Positions 35,994-46,300 of a DNA stretch of 64,000 bases are shown piece after piece (the first letter of the stretch is position 1; every line of letters begins with the position of its first letter). The notes beneath the pieces were generated by a model. That model searched no databases, had not been told where the DNA came from, and saw nothing but the letters and a program-made list of their open reading frames with translations. The translations under genes were made by a program, and so were the position numbers. The stretch spans positions 152,893-216,892 of the forward strand of contig NZ_WBIS01000005.1 in NCBI RefSeq assembly GCF_009749465.1, read 5' to 3'. Source of the stretch: Agromyces terreus. GTDB taxonomy: Bacteria; Actinomycetota; Actinomycetes; Actinomycetales; Microbacteriaceae.

Positions 35994-37088
35994 CTACTCC
36001 GAGAGGTAGGAGTTCACGACGACGTCACCCGAGATGATCGAGGCCTGGAGGGCGTCGAGGGCATCGGGGAGCGTGTCGGAGATCTTCGACTCGAAGTCGT
36101 GGAACGGCGCGAGGCCGACGCCCTCGTTCTCGAGCGTGCCGATGAAGGGCGACGCGTCGAACTCGCCGTTGCCCGCTGCGAGCACGGCGTCGTAGGTGCC
36201 GACGTCGATGCCCTTGCGGATCGAGGTGAGCAGCAGGTCGCCGACGCTCGGGTCGGTCTCGAACACGTCGGCGTCGACGCCGATGAGCGCGATCTCACGG
36301 CCGGAGTCGCGGATCGCCGCAGCGGCCGACTGGTAGATCGGGCCGCCGACGGGCAGGAGCACGTCGATGTTCTGGTCGATCAGCGCCTGCGCGGTCTGAC
36401 GCGCCTGGTCGTTGGCCTCGAAGCCGCCGGTGAAGGAGCCGTCGGTGCCGTCCCAGCCGACGACCTTGACGGCCTTGCCGTTCTCGGAGGCGTAGTAGTC
36501 GACGCCCTGCTTGAAGCCGTCCATGAAGATGGAGACCGTCGGGAAGTTCATGCCGCCGAAGGTGCCGACGACGTTGGTCGTCGTGTAGTCGGCCGCCGCG
36601 TAGCCCGCGAGGAAGGCCGCCTGCGCGGTGTCGAAGAGGATCGGCTTGATGTTCTCGGCGTCGACGGTGCCGTCGAAGTCGTTGTCGGCCGCGTCGTCGA
36701 TGATGACGTACTCGACGTCGGGGTTGGCGGTGGCCGACTCGACCGTGGCGGCCGAGAGCGCGAAGCCGACGGTGACGATGAGGTCGCAGCCCTGGTCGAC
36801 GAGGCTCGTCAGGTTCGGTGCGTACTCGGTCTCGTCCTTCGACTCGACGGTCTTCGCCTCGACGCCCAGCTCTTCGGCGGCCTTGGTGATGCCCTCGAAG
36901 CCGAGCTGGTTGAAGGACTTGTCGTCGAATCCGCCCGCGTCGGAGACCATGCAGGGCTGGAAGTCGATCGCGGTGTCGCTGCCGCCGTCGCCCGAGTCGT
37001 CGGGGGCGGACGCGCAACCGGCGAGCAACGCGGCTGCACCGAACATCGCGAGACCGGCGATGCCGGCCTTCTTGGTCGTGACCTTCAC
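35994..37088 (-). CDS. BmpA-family nucleoside-binding lipoprotein 1
   Basis: A 364-residue periplasmic-type binding protein with a lipoprotein signal: ALLAGC, lipidated Cys25. The BMP (PnrA-like) domain follows, with ITKAAEELG, TVGFALSAATVESA, FGGMNFPTVSIFMDGF and LPVGGPIYQSAAAA. Start is GTG 37088, which has GGAGG 6 nt upstream; the frame could extend 12 bp to 37100 but that lies within the ribosome site. It is most likely the nucleoside receptor of the ABC importer downstream. Confidence 0.92.
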   Translation of the reverse strand: MKVTTKKAGIAGLAMFGAAALLAGCASAPDDSGDGGSDTAIDFQPCMVSDAGGFDDKSFNQLGFEGITKAAEELGVEAKTVESKDETEYAPNLTSLVDQGCDLIVTVGFALSAATVESATANPDVEYVIIDDAADNDFDGTVDAENIKPILFDTAQAAFLAGYAAADYTTTNVVGTFGGMNFPTVSIFMDGFKQGVDYYASENGKAVKVVGWDGTDGSFTGGFEANDQARQTAQALIDQNIDVLLPVGGPIYQSAAAAIRDSGREIALIGVDADVFETDPSVGDLLLTSIRKGIDVGTYDAVLAAGNGEFDASPFIGTLENEGVGLAPFHDFESKISDTLPDALDALQASIISGDVVVNSYLSE

Positions 37089-37216
37089 TGTGTCCTCCAA
37101 ATCTGTGCGCCCCGAACCGTGAGCAGGGGCCGTGCGGACACGTTACCGAATGTTGCGCACGCCGCCATCGTGGTTTGCGGGCGCGACATCCAATGGTTAT
37201 GAAGACGCGACATTCT

Positions 37217-37228
37217 GCTCATATGAGC
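37217..37228. promoter_or_regulatory. Perfect 12-bp palindrome upstream of the lipoprotein 1 gene
   Basis: GCTCATATGAGC, a perfect palindrome in an AT-richer patch of the 226-bp gap between the two lipoprotein genes, 129 bp before GTG 37088. It may be an operator for the importer. No regulator gene is near. Confidence 0.4.
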
Positions 37229-37314
37229 AACCGCACGTCACCCTCGGATGGGGGTGGGGGCGCATGCGAGGGTCTCGAGACGCTCGCCGGGGCTCGCTCC
37301 TCGACCGACCGGCC

Positions 37315-38370
37315 TCAGGGCGCGCTCGGCGACTCCACGACGATCTCGCCCGAGATGATCGACTCGCGAAGGCCCTCGATCTCGCCGTCGAGCTCGGGCG
37401 ACACGAGCGAGGCGAGGTCATGGTACGGCGCGATCTCGACGCCGGCGTTCTCGAGCGTGCCGACGTAGGGCTCGTTCGTGAACGCGTCGTCCTGCACGTC
37501 GCCGACGATCTGCACCATCGCGTCCTGCGTGTTCTTCAGCACGCTCGTGAGCAGCACCGGGCGGTACTGCGCCGGGAGCGTCTCGTAGCCATCGCTGTCG
37601 ACCCACACGATCGAGACGCCGCCGTGCTCGAGCGCCGCCGCGGCCGCCCCCTCGCCGACCTGCCCGGCCACGGGGAGGATCACGTCGGCGCCCTGGTCGA
37701 TGAACCCCGAGGTGAGCGTCTTGCCCTTGTTGACGTCCTCGAAGTCGCCCGTGAACGCGCCGTCCTGCGACGCCTTGCTCCAGCCGAGCGCCTTGACCGC
37801 CGTGCCGTGCACCTCGTTGTACTTCGCGACGCCGTCGACGAAGCCGTCCATGAACAGGGTCACGGGCGGCTGGTTGCCGCCGCCGAACGTGGCGACCACG
37901 CCCGTCTTCGTGACGCCCGCCGCGAGGTATCCGGCCAGGTAGGACGCCTGCGCGGTGTCGAACACGACCGGCTTCACGTTCGGGGCGTCGACGGACTCGT
38001 CGACGATCGCGAAGGACACGTCGGGGTTCGCGCCGGCCTCGGCGAGCGTCGGATCGGCGAGTTCCCACCCGACGGTCACGATGAGGCCGCAGCCCGACTG
38101 CACCGCCTGCTCGACGTTGGGCGCGAGGTCGGTCTCGCCCGTCGAGACGATCGCCCGGGCCTCGACGCCCAGTTCGTCTTCGGCCTGCTGCAGGCCCTCC
38201 CAGCTCGACTGGTTGAACGAGCGGTCCTCGAGGCCGCCCGAATTGGTGACCATGCGCACGCAGCCGGAGCTCTCGGCGTCGCCGCCCTCCTCCGGCGCCG
38301 CCTGGCAGCCCATGAGCACGACGGATGCCGCGACCAGCGCGATCCCGAATCCGATCCCCTTGCGCGACAT
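37315..38370 (-). CDS. BmpA-family nucleoside-binding lipoprotein 2
   Basis: A 351-residue BMP-family lipoprotein with lipobox VLMGC (Cys22), AGGAGGA upstream of ATG 38370. It shows the same fold as lipoprotein 1 (GLEDRSFNQSSWEGLQ, FGGGNQPPVTLFMDGF, ILPVAGQVGEGAAAAA), but by eye it is clearly diverged: it lacks the insertion and differs in many ligand-side residues. Two receptors for one transporter may widen substrate range. It ends 226 bp before lipoprotein 1 on the same strand and probably has its own terminator or promoter. Confidence 0.9.
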   Translation of the reverse strand: MSRKGIGFGIALVAASVVLMGCQAAPEEGGDAESSGCVRMVTNSGGLEDRSFNQSSWEGLQQAEDELGVEARAIVSTGETDLAPNVEQAVQSGCGLIVTVGWELADPTLAEAGANPDVSFAIVDESVDAPNVKPVVFDTAQASYLAGYLAAGVTKTGVVATFGGGNQPPVTLFMDGFVDGVAKYNEVHGTAVKALGWSKASQDGAFTGDFEDVNKGKTLTSGFIDQGADVILPVAGQVGEGAAAAALEHGGVSIVWVDSDGYETLPAQYRPVLLTSVLKNTQDAMVQIVGDVQDDAFTNEPYVGTLENAGVEIAPYHDLASLVSPELDGEIEGLRESIISGEIVVESPSAP

Positions 38371-38429
38371 CCGTTCCTCCTGTGCCGAAAGCGTTGTGTG
38401 CCGAAGCGTCGAACCGTGCCGGATGCCCG

Positions 38430-39554
38430 TCAGAGCACGTCGCCGGATCCGCCGAGGCGGAGCGCGTCGACCACGGCCTTCACGCGCTGCGCGTGCTCGC
38501 TCGTCGTCACGAGGAGGGCATCCGGCGTGTCGACCACGACGATGTCCTGCACGCCGATGAGGCTGATCACGCGCTTCGAACGGCTGACGACGATGCCGCT
38601 CGAGGCGTCGGCCAGCACGCGCGCGTGCTCGCCGAGGATGGCGAGCTCGCCCGAGCGGCCGGAGGAGTTCAGCTTGGCGAGCGACGCGAAGTCGCCCACG
38701 TCGTCCCACTGGAAGTGCCCGCGCACGACGGCGAGCCGGCCGGCGTCGGCCGCGGGCTCGGCGACCGAGTAGTCGATCGCGATCTTCTCGAGCCCCGGCC
38801 AGATGCGGTCGACCGCCGGCCCCCGCGTGGCGGGGTCGTCCCATGCCGCGGCGAGCTCGACGAGACCGGCGTGCAGCTCGGGCTTCGTGCGCGCCAGCTC
38901 TTCGAGCAGGGTCGACGCCTTGGCGATGAACATGCCCGCGTTCCAGAGATGCGCGCCGCCGTCGACGTAGCGCTTGGCGGTGTCGAGATCGGGCTTCTCG
39001 ACGAAGTTCTCGACGAGCTCGACCCGGCCCGCGCCCGGGATGTCGAGCTGCTGCCCGCACTGGATGTAGCCGAAGCCGACCGCCGGCTCGGTCGGCGTGA
39101 TGCCGATGGTCGCGATGTACCCCGCACGTGCGGCCGTCACCGCGTCGGCCACGGCCGAGCGGAAGAGGGCGTCGCCCGAGATGACGTGGTCGGCCGCGAA
39201 CGATCCGATGATCACGCCGGGCTCGCGGAGTTCGAGGATGGCCGCCGCGAGGCCGATGGCGGCCGTCGAGTCGCGCGGCTCGGATTCGAGCACGACGTTG
39301 ACGTCGGCGAGCCCCGGCAGCTGCGACTCGACGGCGGCGCGGTGCGCCCGGCCGGTGACGACCATGATGCGCTGATCGCCGGACAGGGGCGCGAGGCGAT
39401 CCCACGTGTCCTTCAGCAGGGTCTGGCCCGAGCCGGTCAGGTCGTGCAGGAACTTCGGGGCGTCGGCCCGGGAGAGCGGCCAGAGCCGTGAGCCGACGCC
39501 GCCGGCGGGGATGACGCTGTAGAACCCGTCGAACGGGACGGAGTGCGCAGACAT
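38430..39554 (-). CDS. manC: Mannose-1-phosphate guanylyltransferase
   Basis: A 374-residue nucleotidyltransferase. PAGGVGSRLWPLSR (about 18) is the pyrophosphorylase signature and FVEKPD near 185 a metal/sugar loop. It makes GDP-mannose from GTP and mannose 1-phosphate, for mannosylated lipids and proteins. It lacks the isomerase domain, so it is monofunctional. A TATCCT box is 7 nt before ATG 39554. It diverges from sdhC; the function is unrelated to the flanking nucleoside genes. Confidence 0.9.
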   Translation of the reverse strand: MSAHSVPFDGFYSVIPAGGVGSRLWPLSRADAPKFLHDLTGSGQTLLKDTWDRLAPLSGDQRIMVVTGRAHRAAVESQLPGLADVNVVLESEPRDSTAAIGLAAAILELREPGVIIGSFAADHVISGDALFRSAVADAVTAARAGYIATIGITPTEPAVGFGYIQCGQQLDIPGAGRVELVENFVEKPDLDTAKRYVDGGAHLWNAGMFIAKASTLLEELARTKPELHAGLVELAAAWDDPATRGPAVDRIWPGLEKIAIDYSVAEPAADAGRLAVVRGHFQWDDVGDFASLAKLNSSGRSGELAILGEHARVLADASSGIVVSRSKRVISLIGVQDIVVVDTPDALLVTTSEHAQRVKAVVDALRLGGSGDVL

Positions 39555-39561
39555 GAGTCCG

Positions 39562-39567
39562 AGGATA
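39562..39567 (-). promoter_or_regulatory. -10 box of manC
   Basis: TATCCT on the minus strand, 7 nt before ATG 39554; leaderless pattern. Confidence 0.45.
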
Positions 39568-39630
39568 GCCCGCCGCCCCGTCATCGGAAGAGGGGCTCGG
39601 GGCATGAGGCATCCGCTCGCTCGCGAGATA

Positions 39631-39644
39631 TCTCGACATCGAGA
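39631..39644. promoter_or_regulatory. Palindrome upstream of sdhCDAB
   Basis: TCTCGA-CA-TCGAGA, a near-perfect 6-2-6 palindrome between manC and the sdhC promoter, about 42 nt before the -10 box at 39686. It is a good candidate operator for a dimeric regulator. The regulator is not in the window. Confidence 0.45.
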
Positions 39645-39685
39645 GAGTTAGGCAGCCCTTAGCGGCGGCACGACGGCCTCGGGAC

Positions 39686-39691
39686 TACAAT
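39686..39691 (+). promoter_or_regulatory. Candidate -10 box of sdhCDAB
   Basis: TACAAT, 67 nt before the sdhC ATG. The sdhC gene has its own GGGAGGG ribosome site. The -35 region is weak. Confidence 0.4.
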
Positions 39692-39758
39692 CGCATCGGG
39701 CCCTACGGCCCGTTCGCGCCCTGAATCGAGGGCCTTCAGCAGCCAGGGAGGGTTGTTC

Positions 39759-40181
39759 ATGCCAGAGAATCCGGCAGGAACCCTGACCGCACCCGCGAAG
39801 CCGGCGAAGCAGAAGCCTGGTGGCACGCTGTACCGCGGCCGCGAGGGAATGTGGTCGTGGGTATTGCACCGCATCACGGGCGTCGCCATCTTCTTCTTCC
39901 TCTTGGTGCACATCCTCGACACCGCGCTCGTGCGGGTCAGCCCCGAGGCCTACAACGCGGTCATCGGCACCTACCAGACGCCCATCATGGGCCTCGGCGA
40001 GGTCGCCCTCGTCGGCGCGATCGTGTTCCACGCCTTCAACGGCCTGCGCATCATCCTCGTCGACCTCTGGGCCTGGGCCACGCGCCACCAGAAGCTGCTC
40101 TTCTACATCGTCATCGCCCTCTGGGTCGTCACGATGCTCGGCTTCGCGCCCCGCCACCTCATGAACGTCTTCAGCCACTAA
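39759..40181 (+). CDS. sdhC: Succinate dehydrogenase cytochrome b556 subunit
   Basis: A 140-residue membrane anchor with three helices (about 37-57, 70-90 and 108-130). HRITGVAIFFFLLVHILD carries heme-ligand and quinone-site His residues. GGGAGGG is 8-10 nt before the ATG. It anchors the complex and binds quinone. It is the first gene of sdhCDAB; sdhD starts 11 bp after it. Confidence 0.93.
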   Translation: MPENPAGTLTAPAKPAKQKPGGTLYRGREGMWSWVLHRITGVAIFFFLLVHILDTALVRVSPEAYNAVIGTYQTPIMGLGEVALVGAIVFHAFNGLRIILVDLWAWATRHQKLLFYIVIALWVVTMLGFAPRHLMNVFSH

Positions 40182-40192
40182 GGAGCGCAGAC

Positions 40193-40639
40193 ATGTCCGT
40201 CATCGAAGCGCCTCGCAGTCAGGCACGCCCCGCACGCAAGCGCGGCGTGAACCTCGAGAAGTGGGGCTGGATCTACATGCGAGCCAGCGGCGTCGTGCTG
40301 CTCGTGCTCATCTTCGGCCACCTGTTCGTCAACCTCCTGGTCGGCGAGGGCGTCAAGGCCATCGACTTCGGGTTCGTCGGCGGCAAGTGGGCCGACCCGT
40401 TCTGGCAGTGGTGGGACGTGCTGATGCTCTGGCTCGCGCTCATCCACGGCGCCAACGGCATGCGCACGATCGTGAACGACTACACGAACCCCGGCACGAC
40501 GCAGAAGCTACTCAAGGGCTCGCTCCTCGTCGCTGCCGTCGTGCTCATCGTGCTCGGCACCCTCGTGGTCTTCACCTTCGACCCGTGCCCCGCCGGCTCC
40601 CCCGCAGACCTGCTCCCCTCGTTCTGCCCCGCTGTCTAG
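40193..40639 (+). CDS. sdhD: Succinate dehydrogenase hydrophobic membrane anchor
   Basis: A 148-residue, three-helix membrane subunit with [20 protein letters not shown] and [16 protein letters not shown], which hold the heme His and the quinone-site residues. AAGGAG sits 7 nt before the ATG. It and SdhC form the membrane part of complex II. sdhA starts 7 bp after the stop. Confidence 0.92.
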   Translation: MSVIEAPRSQARPARKRGVNLEKWGWIYMRASGVVLLVLIFGHLFVNLLVGEGVKAIDFGFVGGKWADPFWQWWDVLMLWLALIHGANGMRTIVNDYTNPGTTQKLLKGSLLVAAVVLIVLGTLVVFTFDPCPAGSPADLLPSFCPAV

Positions 40640-40646
40640 GAGAACC

Positions 40647-42458
40647 GTGACTTCCCAGAGCGCACACGTCGAGACCACGGTCGTCGACGGCGTCCACTAC
40701 CACCAGTACGACATCGTCATCGTCGGCGCCGGCGGCGCCGGCATGCGCGCCGCGATCGAGGCCGGCCCCGGCGCGAAGACGGCGGTCATCTCCAAGCTCT
40801 ACCCGACGCGCTCCCACACGGGCGCGGCGCAGGGCGGCATGGCCGCCGCGCTCGCGAACGTCGAGGAGGACAGCTGGGAGTGGCACACCTTCGACACCGT
40901 CAAGGGCGGCGACTACCTCGTCGACCAGGACGCGGCCGAGATCCTCGCGAAAGAGGCGATCGACGCGGTCATCGACCTCGAGAACATGGGCCTGCCGTTC
41001 AACCGAACCCCCGAGGGCAAGATCGACCAGCGTCGCTTCGGCGGGCACACCCGCGACCACGGCAAGGCGCCCGTGCGCCGTGCCTGCTACGCGGCCGACC
41101 GCACCGGCCACATGATCCTGCAGACGCTGTTCCAGAACTGCGTGCGCCTCGGCATCGAGTTCTACAACGAGTTCTACGCGCTCGACGTCATCATGACCGA
41201 GGTCGACGGCGTCGAGCAGCCCTCGGGCGTCGTCGCCTACGAGCTCGCGACCGGCGAACTGCACGTCTTCCAGGCGAAGGCGATCATCTTCGCCACCGGC
41301 GGCTTCGGCAAGATCTACAAGACCACCTCGAACGCGCACACCCTCACGGGCGACGGCGTCGGCATCATCTGGCGCAAGGGCCTCCCCCTCGAGGACATGG
41401 AGTTCTTCCAGTTCCACCCGACCGGGCTCGCCGGACTCGGCATCCTCCTCACCGAGGGCGCCCGCGGCGAGGGCGCCATCCTCCGCAACGCGAGCGGCGA
41501 GCGCTTCATGGAACGCTACGCACCGACCATCAAAGACCTCGCGCCCCGCGACATCGTCGCCCGCTGCATGGTCCAGGAGGTCGCCGAGGGCCGCGGCGCC
41601 GGCCCGCACAAGGACTACGTGCTGCTCGACTGCACGCACCTCGGCGCCGAGGTGCTCGAGACCAAGCTCCCCGACATCACCGAGTTCGCCCGCACCTACC
41701 TCGGCGTCGACCCGGTGTACGAGCCCGTCCCCGTGATGCCGACCGCGCACTACGCGATGGGCGGCATCCCCACGAACGTCGCCGCCGAGGTGCTCCGCGA
41801 CAACGACACCGTCGTCCCGGGCCTCTACGCCGCCGGCGAATGCGCGTGCGTCTCGGTGCACGGTTCCAACCGCCTCGGCACGAACTCGCTGCTCGACATC
41901 AACGTCTTCGGCAAGCGGGCCGGCCGCAACGCGGTCGAGTACGTCAACTCCGGCGTCGACTTCACCCCGCTGCCCGACGACCCCGCGGCGGCGATCCGCG
42001 ACATGCTGCAGTCGCTGCGCGACTCCGACGGCACCGAGCGCATCGCGGCGATCCGCAAAGAACTGCAAGACGAGATGGACAAGAACGCCCAGGTGTTCCG
42101 CACCGACGAGTCCCTCGCACACGTCACGAACGTCATCGCCGGCCTCCGCGAGCGCTACAAGAACATCGCGGTGCAAGACAAGGGCAAGCGCTTCAACACC
42201 GACCTCCTCGAGGCCGTCGAGCTGGGCTTCCTGCTCGACCTCGCCGAGGTCGTCGTCTACTCCGCTCGCAACCGTCAAGAGAGCCGCGGCGGGCACATGC
42301 GCGACGACTTCCCGAAGCGCGACGACGAGAACTTCATGCAGCACACGATGGCCTACCTCTCGGGCGATGCGCACTCGGCGGACGCCGCCGACCACATCCG
42401 ACTCGACTGGAAACCCGTGACCATCACCCGCTACCAGCCGATGGAGAGGAAGTACTGA
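40647..42458 (+). CDS. sdhA: Succinate dehydrogenase flavoprotein subunit
   Basis: A 603-residue flavoprotein. FAD motif [17 protein letters not shown] is near residue 20; the covalent FAD His lies in [10 protein letters not shown] (about 53). FHPTG (about 256), RHYAMGG-like HYAMGG (about 369) and RLGTNSLLD (about 411) are substrate-site landmarks. Start GTG 40647 is preceded by AGGAG. It oxidises succinate to fumarate in the TCA cycle and feeds electrons to SdhB. The length is normal. Confidence 0.96.
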   Translation: MTSQSAHVETTVVDGVHYHQYDIVIVGAGGAGMRAAIEAGPGAKTAVISKLYPTRSHTGAAQGGMAAALANVEEDSWEWHTFDTVKGGDYLVDQDAAEILAKEAIDAVIDLENMGLPFNRTPEGKIDQRRFGGHTRDHGKAPVRRACYAADRTGHMILQTLFQNCVRLGIEFYNEFYALDVIMTEVDGVEQPSGVVAYELATGELHVFQAKAIIFATGGFGKIYKTTSNAHTLTGDGVGIIWRKGLPLEDMEFFQFHPTGLAGLGILLTEGARGEGAILRNASGERFMERYAPTIKDLAPRDIVARCMVQEVAEGRGAGPHKDYVLLDCTHLGAEVLETKLPDITEFARTYLGVDPVYEPVPVMPTAHYAMGGIPTNVAAEVLRDNDTVVPGLYAAGECACVSVHGSNRLGTNSLLDINVFGKRAGRNAVEYVNSGVDFTPLPDDPAAAIRDMLQSLRDSDGTERIAAIRKELQDEMDKNAQVFRTDESLAHVTNVIAGLRERYKNIAVQDKGKRFNTDLLEAVELGFLLDLAEVVVYSARNRQESRGGHMRDDFPKRDDENFMQHTMAYLSGDAHSADAADHIRLDWKPVTITRYQPMERKY

Positions 42459-42460
42459 TC

Positions 42461-43222
42461 GTGAGCTCCGCCACGCTCGAGCAGCCCCCCGCCGCCGAGG
42501 CCGCCATCCAGTCGTTCACGGTGACGTTCCTGATCCGCCGATTCGACCCCGATGTCGACACCGAGCCGCGCTGGCAGGACTTCGACGTCGAGATGTACGC
42601 GACCGACCGCGTGCTCGACGCCCTGCACAAGATCAAGTGGGAACAGGACGGGTCACTCACGTTCCGCCGCTCGTGCGCGCACGGCATCTGCGGGTCCGAC
42701 GCGATGCGCATCAACGGCCGCAACCGGCTCGCGTGCAAGACCCTCATCAAGGACCTCGACATCTCGAAGCCCATCTACGTGGAGGCCATCAAGGGCCTGC
42801 CGCTCGAGAAGGACCTCATCGTCGACATGGAGCCGTTCTTCGCGAGCTACCGCGAGGTGCAGCCCTTCCTCATCGCGAACTCGACCCCCGAGGCCGGCAA
42901 GGAGCGCGTGCAGTCGATCGCCAAGCGCGAGATCTTCGACGACACCACGAAGTGCATCCTCTGCGCCGCGTGCACCTCGTCGTGCCCCGTCTTCTGGACC
43001 GACGGTCAGTACTTCGGCCCGGCCGCCATCGTGAACGCGCACCGGTTCATCTTCGACGACCGTGACGACGCGGCATCCGTTCGCCTCGACATCCTGAACG
43101 ACAAAGAGGGCGTGTGGCGCTGCCGCACGACCTTCAACTGCACCGACGCCTGCCCCCGCGGCATCGAGGTGACCAAGGCCATCGCCGAGGTCAAGCAGGC
43201 GATCATGCGGGGCAAGCCCTGA
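42461..43222 (+). CDS. sdhB: Succinate dehydrogenase iron-sulfur subunit
   Basis: A 253-residue iron-sulfur protein. Cys clusters: SCAHGICGSD (2Fe-2S), CILCAACTSSCP (4Fe-4S) and CRTTFNCTDACPRGIE (3Fe-4S). Start GTG 42461 lies 2 bp after the sdhA stop and has GGAAG upstream. It passes electrons from SdhA to quinone. The strong terminator at 43250 ends the operon. Confidence 0.96.
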   Translation: MSSATLEQPPAAEAAIQSFTVTFLIRRFDPDVDTEPRWQDFDVEMYATDRVLDALHKIKWEQDGSLTFRRSCAHGICGSDAMRINGRNRLACKTLIKDLDISKPIYVEAIKGLPLEKDLIVDMEPFFASYREVQPFLIANSTPEAGKERVQSIAKREIFDDTTKCILCAACTSSCPVFWTDGQYFGPAAIVNAHRFIFDDRDDAASVRLDILNDKEGVWRCRTTFNCTDACPRGIEVTKAIAEVKQAIMRGKP

Positions 43223-43249
43223 CGATCCCGACCGCGACCCCGTCGCGCT

Positions 43250-43286
43250 GAAGAAGGGCCGATGCGATTCGCATCGGCCCTTCTTC
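43250..43286 (+). terminator. Terminator of sdhCDAB
   Basis: A perfect 18-bp stem (GAAGAAGGGCCGATGCGA and its complement) around a 1-nt spacer, 28 bp after the sdhB stop. Only a short TTCTTCGTT follows, but the stem is exceptionally long. Confidence 0.85.
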
Positions 43287-43331
43287 GTTGCCCGTTCGCG
43301 TTCCCCCTCGCTCACGGGAGCCGTTCACGGC

Positions 43332-43360
43332 CACCCGGCGGCATCGTCTGCCGCCGGGTG
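43332..43360 (-). terminator. Terminator of the giant surface protein gene
   Basis: A perfect 12-bp stem CACCCGGCGGCA/TGCCGCCGGGTG with a 5-nt loop, 7 bp after the stop of the giant gene on the minus strand. There is no U-run, as is common in actinobacteria. Confidence 0.7.
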
Positions 43361-43367
43361 CCCTGGA

Positions 43368-46300
43368 TCACTCTGCGGATGCCTCCCGGCGCCGCCGGAC
43401 CACGACCCAGACCACGGCCAGCCCGCCGAGGAACAGCAGGCCCGCGGCCCCCCAGATCCACGGCCCGGTCGCGAATCCGGTGATCGCGGTGCCGCCGAGC
43501 AGCGTCACCGTGACGGTGTCGTCGGCGCACTCCGTGACCGGATCGGGGTCATCCGCCGTCTGCCAGCAGACCTCGCCGGTGTTGTCGATCGTCGAGACCG
43601 TCGCACCCGGCTTCACGTGCACCGCCAGGTCGATGACCGGCGCCGAGGTGAAGTTGGGTCCGAGCTGCCCGAGCAGGTCGCAGTGCAGCGTGCCGCCGTA
43701 TCCGCTCGAGTCCTTGCCGGTCACCTCGCAGTTCTCCCAGCGGGGGAACGCGGGCGCCGGTGCCGTCGTGATCTCGTCGACCCGCAGCGTGGCCGGGATC
43801 TCGTCGAACACCTCGGTCGGTTCCGTCGCGCCGGTGCCGACCGACGTCACCTGGAGCGAGTAGCTGAAGTCGCCGTTCGCCTTGGTGCTCGTGACGCTCG
43901 CCGTCTTCTCGATGTCGAGTTCGCCCGGACGGTCGATCGCACAGGTCGGGAGGGCCTGCGGGTAGACCGCCAGCACCGTCTGGCTCGGGTTCACGGAGAA
44001 CACGACGCTCGCCGGGTTGTCCATGTCGCGCCAGGCGTAGCTGGGCAGGCTGTCATCGAGGATGAGGTCGAGGAACCGGGTGCCGGGTGTCGGCGGGTTC
44101 GTCAGGTCCTCCTCGGTGATGGGGCGCCAGCCCGGGAACTGGTACGGCAGTCCGTCCTCGTCGACCGCGGCGCCCGGCCACAGCAGGCGGCCCTCACGGG
44201 CATCCCACGGAATGGTCTGGACCTTGGTCTGCGTGCCGTCGGCCGAGGTCCAGGTGACGGTGATGTCACCGGGTTCGACGTTCTCGGTCGCCTGGACGTT
44301 GTAGTACAGCCACGGGACATCCGCGATGCATCGCACGTACACTCCGGCGTCGACCTTCTTCACCGGCACCTCGGCGTCGGCGCAGTCGTTGTCGGGGTTG
44401 ATGTCGCCGAGGTTGCCCTCGGGGACCTCGAGCGCCAGTGCGGCGACGCGCTCGGGCCGTTGCGCCACATACCCGCTCGTGGACACGCACGCCGTGTTCG
44501 GAATCACCTGGTTCGCGGGGAACTCCGGCAGCACCGGCGCAGGGTCGTCAGGACCGACGGCCGCCGGCGCCTCGACCTCGGCCGGGAGCACCCGGACCGG
44601 GATCGTGATCGTCGTGACCTGGCCTTCGACGAAGGTTCCGGTGTAGGCCGCCGTGAACTGGTTGCCCTCGGTGGACTCGGTCCAGTTCTCGGGAGCCTCG
44701 AACGTGGCCGGGCCCGTGATCTCGAGCGACGGGTCGATGAGATCGGTCACCTCGAGGTCTTCCACGTCCTTTCCGTGGTTCGTGACGGTGAGGACCCAGT
44801 TGAAGGTGTTGTCCTCGGTGTCGTCCACCGCGGTCACGCCCTCGGGCAGTTCGGCCGTCTTCTCGATGCCGACGTCGACCAGGAACGCCGTGTTCGTGAT
44901 CTCGCACGTCACGTCGTCTCCGGCTTCGACCGACACCGACCAACTGGACTCGCCCTCACCGCACTGCCAGGCAGATGCCTCGTAGTAGTCGGGCACGAGC
45001 GGGCTCGACGGGTCCTCGATCGAGTCCTCATACAGGTAGTACTCGCCGATCGAAACGATCTGGGAGACGCCCTCCTCGCTTCCCGCGACGGCGACCGAGT
45101 TGTCCTCGCTGTCTGCGAAGAGCGTCCAGTCGCTCGCCACGCCTCCGGTGATGTCGCCCAGCGCCGAGTTGTCGACGTGCTTGACCAGTGTCAGCTTCGC
45201 GATCGGGATGTCGACGCAGTCGCTGATCGGCGTGGTGATCGTGCCCGACGTGTACTCGCCGGCGTTGTAGAACCCATGACCGGTCTCGTTCTCGAGGCAC
45301 TTCGCGTCGTCGATGTCGGTGATCGTGTCGACCTTCACCGTCGCCGTGATGGTCCACACCTCCACCGTCGGCTCTTCGCCCGCGGCCGGGATGAGCCTGG
45401 CGTCGGCGAGCACCGTGCCGTCGGGGGCGATGCCGGTCCAGTCCTCGACCACGTTGCCGTCGGGATCGGTGGCAGCGGCGGTGAACGTCGTGCCGGCCGG
45501 GAAGGCCGGGGTGTCGCTCAGGTCGTAGTACTGGTCCTTGTCGCTGGCGTTGGTCACCGTGATCTCGTACGCGACGTCGAAGGTGCCGTCGCCGTTGTCG
45601 GTCGGTCCGTCCGAGACCGTCTTGACCGCCGTCGAGGTGCCCGGCCCGTCGCACGCCGTCTCCTCCGTCGGCAGGCCGCCGACGGTGAGCTCGGCGACGT
45701 TGCGGAAGCCGCCCTGGCCGTAGCCCTCGCCTGCCGTGCACTCGGTGCCCGACTCGGAGGTCCACGCCTCGGCCGTGACCGTGGCCACGACCGTCACCGT
45801 GTAGGTGTCGGTCTCGCCCGCGGCGAGCAGCTGACCCGTTGCGAAGTCCGTCTCCAGCGTGTCGGGGAGGTCCTCCCACGAGCCGCTGAGGCCGTTGTCT
45901 CCGCTCCAGTCGGCCGACTCTATGACGATGCCCTCGCCGAACTCGCTCAGGTCATCGGACAGGTCGTACTCGAGGGGCGAGACGCCGCTCGTGTTCTCGA
46001 CCGTCACCGAGTACTCGATCGCCCACGTGCCGTCGGGCTGCTGTTCGGTCGACGTCACGGTCTTGTGGAGTTCGTACGTCGCCGGCTTGGCGGTGTTCGT
46101 GATCTCGCACTCGACCTCCTGACCGGGCTGGAGGCTCACCGCGTCGTCGTCGAGCATCGCCGGGGTCGCCGGGTCGGTGTTCGTGACGGTGCAGGTCCAG
46201 TCGCTCGGGTCGAACTCGCCGGCTTCGGGGAAGTCGGCGCTCTCGGCGAGGTCGTACGGGGTGTTCGACTTCACGTCGCCGGTCGCCGTGCCGTCGCCCT

